From Lantana camara (Eukaryota > Streptophyta > Magnoliopsida > Lamiales > Verbenaceae): DNA of 64,000 nucleotides. Location of the stretch: positions 66,061,501 through 66,125,500 of the forward strand of contig CM074862.1 of assembly GCA_037501455.1 (NCBI GenBank), in the 5' to 3' direction. The translations under genes were made by a program, and so were the position numbers. Below, one piece after another: positions 56,008 to 64,000 of this stretch (position 1 is its first letter; every line of letters begins with the position of its first letter). The notes beneath the pieces are model-generated. The model was given only the letters and a program-made list of their open reading frames with translations, was not told the DNA's origin and searched no databases.

Positions 56008-57901
56008 CCGGTTGCAAAACCGAGGTTCTAGTGTCGTGTCGTGTCAAGTCTAGGTCGAGCGGCATAGGAGTAATTGGTAATTTGAGAGTCTTGCATATTA
56101 TTTGAACTCCTTGAATTAGACAAATTACTTGATAACCTGTGCCTTGCATTGATTTCTGTTACTAATTGTTAATTAATTGATCTTGAATTATTTGAAATTA
56201 TGTGTTCAACGTGTTTTATTTTAAACATTGATAAATTACTTGTTACATTTTATATTAAATTCTCGTTGTGGGCATCAATTATGTGACAATTGTGTGACAT
56301 GAGCACGCCTCACCCACATGCATGTATTTTCAAAGTAAATTGTGAGTTACAGGTTATGGAAATGATATCAGCCCGCGGCCGACGTGTATGATAACCTTAC
56401 TATATTACAAGTACTACTTCTTTATCTTGGAAGGGTTAGAAATGAGCCGGGAAATTCATATGCGGATTGAGGGCTATTAATTTCTATTATCGGGTCGTGA
56501 TTCAAAGAATAAAGTCCGGAATAAAAGAATCAACCATGGAAATTTATATTGCATCCGAGAGGTAGGTGAAGGGAGAATCGGGGTACTAATGATTCAAGAT
56601 CCGGGCGTGTTATCAAATTAAGGCTCAGTTAATTGTGAAGCAAATTCAAGTAGGAGAAGAAAACAATTCCAATAATTCAAATCGAGCTAGTAGAGTTGGA
56701 TGGTCCATTCATGGGAAGTTAGGATGCTAGAGATTCTATAACTGGGTGGATTGAGTTCATCTTCCAGGTTCAAGTTAAATTGTCGTATTGAAAGCGCGAA
56801 GCGGGAGATATGGAGTAATCAGTGGAAATGGTAAAGAATGATAAAGAATTTCAGAGGAAAATTATACGCTCAAGAGTAGGCAAGTAAGAAGACAAGTCCT
56901 ATAACCAATTCAAATTGTAAGGATTAGATTTAAAGGATTTCAGTTATGGTAGCAACTTGATGAATCGGGGTAATAATTGGAGATTGATTTTTCGAGGAAA
57001 GTCAGGAAATTAATTCCATAAGTGGAGCAGAATTTAAATTCCGAGGTTCTGGTTTGGGAAATCATGCAAATACACAAGTTAGCGCAAGAAATTCTGGTCA
57101 AGAAAGTAATTATGGTAAGAGGCAACAATGCTTAACTTTCGTGGAAATGAAGCAAAAGGAAATATGGGAAATAGCATGGTTGGAATTTCAATTAAGGGAA
57201 GGAATAAAGGAAGTTTGGTACTCGGGTGGGTATAAAGTTGGAAGACAATTATGCTAAAGGTTTATCTAGTTGGAACATTTTCTAGATCCAAGCTAAATTG
57301 TCGTGTTGTGGATAACGTTAAAGGACATGAAGCAATAAATGGAAACAATAAAGAAAGGCAAAGAGTTGTTGGGTGGATTTCGGATGATCAAGTATAAACC
57401 ATTGGAAGGAAAGTTCATTTAATTATTTGAACTCCTGAAGAGTAAAGCAAGGAAGTTGTGATCAAAGTGACGACAATGAAGAAGATTCGGGTAGTAATTG
57501 GGGAGTGATTATTAAAGAACAGGCAAGACGCTAACTTCATGAGTGTAACGGATTCTGGGTTTGAGTAATTGTAATATCCAGCCTGGGAATGTCCAAGTTA
57601 TTATGGGTAATCCCGAAGATTAGAAGATTGTGGGAAAGACAAGAAATAATCAATGGTTCAAGACAAGCTCATAATTCAACCAATAAGGAATTACGTGCCG
57701 AGATAAAGTTTATCATTACTACGGTGACAGGTTCAATGCATCCATAAGCACGTGCATCATACGCTACTTTAAATTTCTATATTTATGTGTGCTTTCCCGA
57801 TTGAACATAATTATTCTAAAATGTTGAAGTTATTATTTCCAAGTGTGCTACCTACATTGGCATATTAATTCAACATGCATATCTAGTGTGTTGATTACAG
57901 G
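56008..57901 (+). other. Leader of element B, no credible ORF
   Basis: About 1.9 kb, AT-rich, no recognisable protein. The sequence resembles a degraded coding strand with many stops; no domain could be read. Confidence 0.5.
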
Positions 57902-58690
57902 ATGTCTCAAGGTCGCTCTCATCATGAACGAGTGCTTAAAGTTTCCCCGCATTTACCCCCTCCGGTTCAACCTCAGGAATTTTTCGATTCCTTGGTTTGT
58001 TTGGTCGATCAGAAGATAAAAGAGTATGTTTCATCAGTGCCATTAGCTCCATCACCACAACCAGGCCAAATTTCAATAGCGTTTAAGGAAATTCAAAACC
58101 AACCACCCTTGAGATTCTTTGAAGGAAATAAGGTTTCCGCCGAGTCACAACTTAAGAAAATTAAAAGAATGTGGGAATTGATTCCAGCCGATCACTAAGA
58201 GAAAGTCCGAGACATCACCTCTTTAGAGGCAAGAAAGTCTAATCCTCACCCCGGACAGGCTTCAGGTTCAAAATTGGGACAACCTTCTAACAAAGGAAAG
58301 CGGCCTATCTCTCATCATATCCCAACACCTCAAGGAAGGTCTCAAAAGAAAAAGAGTCGATCATTCGGGTCAGGTTCGGGAGCTTCACATATTCCAGCCT
58401 TAACCACATCTTCACGGGAGCTTCTTTGTAATTATTGTGGGCGTGACAACCACACTTATGAGGGTTGTAGAAGACGGTTGGGATTATGTCTATATTGTCG
58501 GAGCGATGAACATCAAATAGATACATGCTCCAAGCGACAAAGGAAATCTACCAGGGATGAAAGACTGCTTGTTCGAGCCCGGGAAGGTGTTCATGAGAGG
58601 GGGGTACAAAATGCAAATGTGAGTCTGGTTCGGGAAGAAGAAGGTACCAATTATATGCATGACACAACCAACGGTGAACGGTACATTTAA
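57902..58690 (+). pseudogene. gag remnant of element B with two zinc knuckles
   Basis: A single frame of 262 codons plus terminal stop, interrupted by one TAA (58196-58198). The first part (MSQGRSHHERVLKVSPHL to MWELIPADH) looks like a shortened gypsy gag. After the stop a basic Ser/Lys segment leads to CNYCGRDNHTYEGC and CLYCRSDEHQIDTC, two CX2CX4HX4C knuckles that would bind RNA. No protease, RT or integrase follows before the 3' LTR. A full-length gag of this lineage is longer, so the capsid region is probably deleted. Confidence 0.8.
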
Positions 58691-58860
58691 CCATGCATAT
58701 CATGTGCATCACGGATCTTATTGTTATTGTATTTAATTTCTTGTCCGTTGCAAATTAGTTAATCATGAATGGTACTTTGGTGATTAAATGGTTTTACTTG
58801 TTTATATGACATTTATATGATTATTTCTACAACCTGCTCCTTGAATTACTTTCGTGCATG

Positions 58861-59000
58861 TTGAGAGACGGGGCTCTCTCCTTTCTTGTTGAGAGACGGG
58901 GCTCTCTCCTTCCTTGCTGAGAAACGGGGTTTTCTCATTTCTTGTTGAAAGATGGGGTTCTTACATTCTTTGTTTAAGAGACGGGGTTCTCTTATGGCTT
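58861..59000 (+). repeat. Five tandem 28-bp hairpin repeats in the element B 3' region
   Basis: Units start at 58861, 58889, 58917, 58945 and 58973, each with a stem, loop CGGGGY (TGGGGT in unit 4) and complementary stem: GAGAGA/TCTCTC twice, TGAGAAA/TTTCTCA, GAAAGA/TCTTAC (one mismatch), and TAAGAGA/TCTCTTA. Confidence 0.9.
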
Positions 59001-59042
59001 ATGCATTATTCGAAGCTTGGCAGTGGACCTGGGACCAGATTA

Positions 59043-59060
59043 TTTTTAGGGGGGGAGAAT
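59043..59060 (+). promoter_or_regulatory. Polypurine tract of element B
   Basis: TTTTTAGGGGGGGAGAAT lies directly before the 3' LTR. Confidence 0.88.
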
Positions 59061-59322
59061 TGTAACGCCCCGAATTTCATGAATTACATTCTTATGTTTA
59101 TTATAATTTTATAAATTATATTTTATCTTACTTTCATGAAATTTCATGAATTCCTATTAAACTTATAATTTATCTCATAGCTTGAAAACATTTATTACAT
59201 GAAATAATTGCCGAGAGTGCTTTAATTACGAACTTGTCCCTACTTATTCATTTTTCTAAATTTAGGGACATAATTGCATAATCTTTCCAAGAACTTAATT
59301 GATCATATTTCAAAACTATATA
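59061..59322 (+). repeat. 3' LTR of element B, first part
   Basis: It starts TGTAACGCCCC and matches the 5' LTR from 53336, ending with the target duplication ATATA (59318-59322). Confidence 0.92.
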
Positions 59323-62300
59323 TGTAACACCCCAAACGGGGGATGCCACATCCCCCGCGCTATGACCCAGACCCGGTCATGAAATGGAAGTCCATGCCCG
59401 AAGCCGAATCAGAGCGAACGGGAGACAAACACACACGCTATGCTAGGCAGATCTGACACGATAAAACTCAGAGCGCGGAAGCAAATTAAACATTCAAGTA
59501 AGATAGCGGAAGTATTTAAATCAACATTCAAAACAAGTGACGGGTTCAACTAGCATAGATACCTAGTCCCGAATATCTGATCAACATAACGTAATATCAT
59601 CAAATGCCACAAAGGGCTGAATATGGATGCCATGCAGGGCTATAGAAGGATAAAGTATAATCTCAAGTCTACAAGTCATGACATATGTAAAGTGTACGAA
59701 AGACAAATGCAACTAGAAAGGCTAGACCGACGAAGTGCAACACAAAGGACTCACTCCCGCCTAGCAAACGCCAAAAGACCTGCAACTAAAAGTTTAAATG
59801 AGGGGTCAGTCAACTTGACCGAGTGAGGGGACTAACGCACACCCACGATATATATATATAGAGTCACAACACAGATTAAAAGGAGGGAATCATGAACCGA
59901 GGATAGGTGTTACATACTAAATCATTTCAAAGGAAACCCAAAAGATAAATGTAAATATAGTTTAGAAAACATTTGAAAACCTCTATCTCGATTCACAATT
60001 CCCAAACAAAATAGGACACATGCTCGGCGAGTACGAGCTTCCAACCTTTACTCCTCAGAATCATAAATCATAAACATTCCAACTGCTACACCAGTGATGG
60101 AAGAGATGTACAGTCCCCAAACCATCTATAAAACCGTCTAAAATAGACTCACCCTCAAGGGGTAGCGAACCCACAAGATTCCTCCCCGGCCATAGCCGAA
60201 GGCTCAAGATACCACAACTTCCTTACAGCAAGGGTCGCGTGAGATATCTCAAATGGAACTACGCAATGGGTAAATACCCCGACGACCCTAACCGTCCCGG
60301 GGGGGGGGGGGGGGACCCATTACCCGCAGCTCCTAGGATCCAAAGCATAATAGAACAGGATAGAACAGATACCATATAACATGGCTAACTTGCTAAAGAA
60401 ACATAAAACAACTGATTTTTCCAAAAATAGCTTACATATGCCTCAAAACTGGTTTTATATTTACACCCTTCCTACGCGATGGAACTTTAAGCCTCATGAC
60501 CTCCATCCACGCAGGACTCACACAAGATCATCAACATATCGTATTCAGCACATACATATCTATAATAGAGTATACTCGCATGCAAGGGTAGAAATCAACA
60601 TGTAAAGGCCATAGGTCATGTAACTATACAAAATCCTAAACCTCACCTTGTGATAGTAGAGTCTGAGAGTGTGAAGAGCCAAACACTCTAAACCTCGGGC
60701 TCACCGGCACCACCGAACTCTGTAACGAGACATACAGAAGCCCAGACTTAAACTCTATATGAACCAAGTAAGACGCACGACAACATATAAACATCATGTA
60801 TGAAATGCATTATGGAATGATATGCATCACATAGGTCACGTAGCATAGCATAAGATATGTATTTATAATAAATTATACAATTAACATGAAGTACTAGAGT
60901 TTAGAGCATACTTAAAGTCATATCATAACATATAATACACAAGCAACTCAAAAGCTAAGATAAGCAATCTCGGTTTATATCATTCTTAACGTTAGAAAGT
61001 ACATTTATAAGTTATAGAGATATCCTAACACTTTCGATAATTAACCAAGTCAGATCACAATAACAATTACTCTAAAAAAAAGAAAATGGATACAACACAT
61101 TAATGTTGTCAAAGAAAATAAGCAGGGCTTCCATTTAATACCTAAAACTTATAATTACACTATCAACTAAACATATATATATAACGTTAATATTTAAAAT
61201 ATTATATAATTCCGTTTATGTACATTTACGACAAGCACCCACTAACAATTAATCTATCTAACTTAATTCAATTAGATTTAGCTTCGTGGAGAACTCAAAA
61301 TGGCCAATAATTACACTAAATGTTTAATGCACACACATAAATGATCAATTAATGAGGCTTTCAGATAGTGGCGTGCATTTGGTGTTTGAAATACATGAAC
61401 TCAATATTCCATTTAAATGAATGAATGGCAGTGTGGTGGCGGACAAGGACAAGCTACCCAATTTCACAATCCAAGCAACAATTACATCTCTTATTTAATT
61501 AGGACATGTTGACATAAATTTCAAGTTTTATAAATCAAGCATTCACTCCACCACAAAAGCACTCACAAGCCAAGTTTAAATAAATCCCAAGCAATTCATC
61601 ACGTCCTTCCAGACGCCATTTCACGCAGCCTTCAATTTCATTTTTTTAGTGCATCTTCTAATCATTAAATACAAGAAGCTCACCCACGAAAGGAACTGGA
61701 GGTTGCATTTTGCTAATTCATTCAAATGTTCCATTTCCAAGCAAAGTCATTCCTTCCTAGGCACAAACTCACGTAGCACATGATTTCAACATTTAGTGCG
61801 TCTTGATATGTAAAGGCATTACTTATTTATTTATTTCAAGATCCACTCCACGAAATGAATTCCACAAAAAGAATTAAAGTTAGCATTTTACATCTAATTC
61901 TCCATTTGCAAGGAATCATTACTTCTAACATTATTAATACAAAGTGGTGGCATTAATTTCGAGAATTGATTCATCCTCTCGCAATTCAATTTTCAGCAGA
62001 CGAAACCAAGCGGATCTCATTTCGCAGCAGGAGACACGCAATGAAGGCATTTAATTTTGAGCCTAGGTTAATTAGCATCCAACATTATTTACAATATGTA
62101 TCCAACAATTTCTTAAATAAATATATACAAATAGAACATGGAGGACACATACTCATGCTCAAGATTCAAAGATAGAAATGAAATTCACATCAAGGGAAAA
62201 TCGTTGCTTACCTTGGTTCTTGAAATGATGAAGAAACGAGGAAGATATGAGCTCTTAAAAGTGGGGGAAAATTCTTAGATCTTCATTCTCCTTTGAAGCT

Positions 62301-62736
62301 CTCCATGGATGATTTGACTTGTGTGAAATGAGGTTTGAAAAGAGGCTAGGTTAGAGTTTCAAGGTATATATATGGTGGATAAAGGTTTCATTAGGGTTTG
62401 GGCCAAAATAAGTGACTTTTGGCCAAATAGGTCAAATCGGTTCCAAACGCACCCTAAATTACCTAATTTAAATTAGGCCCAAAACTCCCAAAATTGCAAA
62501 TAGGTCCAAGTCCTATTTAAATCCAACTCCAACAATTAATTCAAATTCATCCAAGTTCCATTCTCAAGTTGTCATGCAAGAATTCATATTTTACCATATT
62601 GGATTTTTGTCAATTAAGTCACATTTTCAATCAAAGTTGGAATTAAACTCATAAAAAGGAAATTAATTCACATAAGTGCATAAGGTAAACTCTCTCGTGG
62701 CGCTTACCTGTACGATCTATCGGACAGGGCGTCACA
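59323..62736 (-). mobile_element. Solo LTR (3414 bp), Tekay-like, inside element B's 3' LTR
   Basis: Bounded by ATATA at 59318-59322 and 62737-62741; termini TGTAACACCC and GGCGTCACA. It carries CCGAGTGAGGGG (59819) and the blocks shared with the fragment at 735-2097, and is in minus orientation. A run of 16 G lies at 60299-60314. It lacks the GGGAACGG palindrome array. No interior and no credible ORF. Confidence 0.9.
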
Positions 62737-62741
62737 ATATA

Positions 62742-64000
62742 TCCTCAATTGCATGACTTGATTTCTTGAAGGATTAATTGGTAAATTAAGCATTACACAG
62801 AAGTCAAAAATGTTGAATCATGATATATTTCTTCCTTAAGCTTCTTTGCTCCTTTTTCATCAAAATCCATCGGTGCATTGCTTCCTTTCATCACTGAACC
62901 ATAAGCTTCAAAAAGGAAATAGAGATTTCATCATTTTCATCAAGATTTTTAAGAAAATTTGCAAGATTTGAAGCTTGATGATCACCTCCATCTTTCGTTT
63001 TCATTTCTTTCATTTCTAGGTGGGTATGTGCATGGTTTGATGAATTTTGATCAAATATATGTGAGCTAGGGTTTGACAATCATGTAGTTTATGGATTACT
63101 TGTTGTTTGATATGTGAAAACATGATTATATCATGATTTATTGCATGAATTCTTGAAGTATTTGAGTTAGTATATTAAATTTATACTTGAGCTTGAAAGT
63201 GGGGAAAACATGGAAGGTTAAGCATGGTTGATGATTTATTTCATGGTTTGTGTTTCTATGAACTAGTATGCATGTATATTTCCAGAATTATGCATTTTGA
63301 GGGATTAAAACTTGGAGCTTTGTTATGGTTGTTGATGCCGTTGCTGTTGCCCTGCTTCTGCTCTGTTTTTTAAAATTTGCAGAAGCTGGGAACGGCCCTT
63401 CCCGCCTTAGTACATTTTGGGGAACGGTCGTTCCCGTGCTTCTGATTCAGGGAGGCCAGCGAGACTGGGAACGGCCGTTCCCATTTTGGTCTGCGTGCCG
63501 GAAGGGCTGTTCCCAGAAGAGACGCGTTTAAATCTAAAAGTTGCTGGCACGCTTTAGAGGGGTATGGGAACGGCCCTTCCCATTTTCAACTGGGAGCTAG
63601 AATGGCCGTTCCCAGACCTGCGACAGAACAAAACATTCTGTACAAAAATGAGATTTTGGGATTTTAATCCCATGGCTTCTTTGATCCTAAATTGCTATTA
63701 TATGATTGATTACATGCTAAAACAAGATGTTTTCATGCCGCATTGTATATTGCACGTCATCTCGTTGCATTTCCGCCATTCGTCATATTTGGTCCATTTT
63801 GAGTCATGTCTCACGTGTACACGCCTATCTTGCATAGACCAGCTTCGCCGGGACAAGGAGCAAGTCCCGTAGACCGTATCCTACTCGTCTTTTGTTGGTA
63901 AAGGTGAGGTTTAATTGCTAGTTATATAGAACCCGTATAACCATTATGTGGAATTTCAAGCCAAAAGGTATGTATATTTATTTATAGTTATTTCTAAACT
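62742..64000 (+). repeat. 3' LTR of element B, remainder (truncated by window end)
   Basis: It resumes TCCTCAATTGCATGACTTG after the solo LTR, follows the 5' LTR closely and stops at the window edge, with about 1.1 kb of LTR missing. Confidence 0.92.
63388..63613. repeat. Six-palindrome array (element B 3' LTR)
   Basis: Starts at 63388, 63420, 63467, 63499, 63566 and 63598, exactly the spacing of the 5' LTR array. Relative to it, five bases inside the palindromes differ, four of them C/T or G/A changes. Confidence 0.92.

Larger units (their letters stand above)
53336..64000 (+). mobile_element. Element B: gag-only Tekay-like gypsy, runs off the window
   Basis: 5' LTR 53336-55988, primer site 55996, interior to 59060 with a gag remnant but no pol, purine tract, and 3' LTR from 59061 that is interrupted by a solo LTR and unfinished at 64000. 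It inserted into the minus LTR at 53335; the left target flank is GTATC (53331-53335). LTR divergence over the first 260 bp is about 3 percent, so it is clearly older than Tat-A. Confidence 0.88.

Overview
The window is repeat DNA from a plant nuclear genome, most likely a flowering plant. I find no host gene, rRNA or tRNA. Nearly everything is LTR retrotransposon sequence: Ty3/gypsy Tat-type elements carrying an antisense gene, long-LTR Tekay/Del-like gypsy elements beginning TGTAAC and primed by the initiator-Met tRNA site TGGTATCAGAGC, and one Ty1/copia element. Between them lie fold-back MITEs, a MULE-type MITE and a non-autonomous hAT element. Lineage names come from motif reading alone, without a database search.

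Positions 1-32957 are a nested stack. The oldest layer is a decayed minus-strand Tat element (Tat-B): its LTR is at 32280-32957, gag-PR-RT-RNaseH at 27577-32260, an integrase stub at 2098-2291 and its antisense ORF at 175-634. It is split by an LTR fragment (735-2097) and by a large, apparently non-coding gypsy element (element A, 2292-27576). Element A in turn holds a solo LTR in its interior (6253-8791, TSD GATAG) and a whole copia element in its 3' LTR (11259-23794, TSD CTTAT). The copia element's own 3' LTR has grown by an internal triplication.

Positions 32958-37573 are AT-rich non-coding DNA with a cluster of five short inverted-repeat elements. Positions 37574-50192 are a structurally complete, young Tat/Retand-like element (Tat-A; TSD TGATC, LTRs differing at about five sites). 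It carries gag-pol on the plus strand, with a deletion and frameshift in RT. Convergent to it is a three-exon minus-strand gene of 875 codons with its own TATA box. Two arrays of tandem repeats sit between the two convergent genes.

Positions 50458-64000 are a second nest: a minus-strand LTR with a hAT insertion (TSD GCCCGATC), cut by a plus-strand gag-only element B (5' LTR 53336-55988). Element B's 3' LTR starts at 59061, is interrupted by a solo LTR (59323-62736, TSD ATATA) and runs off the window.

The most notable uncatalogued signals are three. (1) A six-copy array of 16-bp palindromes (best form GGGAACGGCCGTTCCC), arranged as three pairs with 31-32 bp phasing, is kept in four LTR copies including diverged ones. 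(2) Five tandem 28-bp repeats near the 3' end of element B form hairpins whose stems covary. (3) The copia element has a tandem triplication whose joints fall exactly at the LTR terminus, and a GC-rich structured leader.
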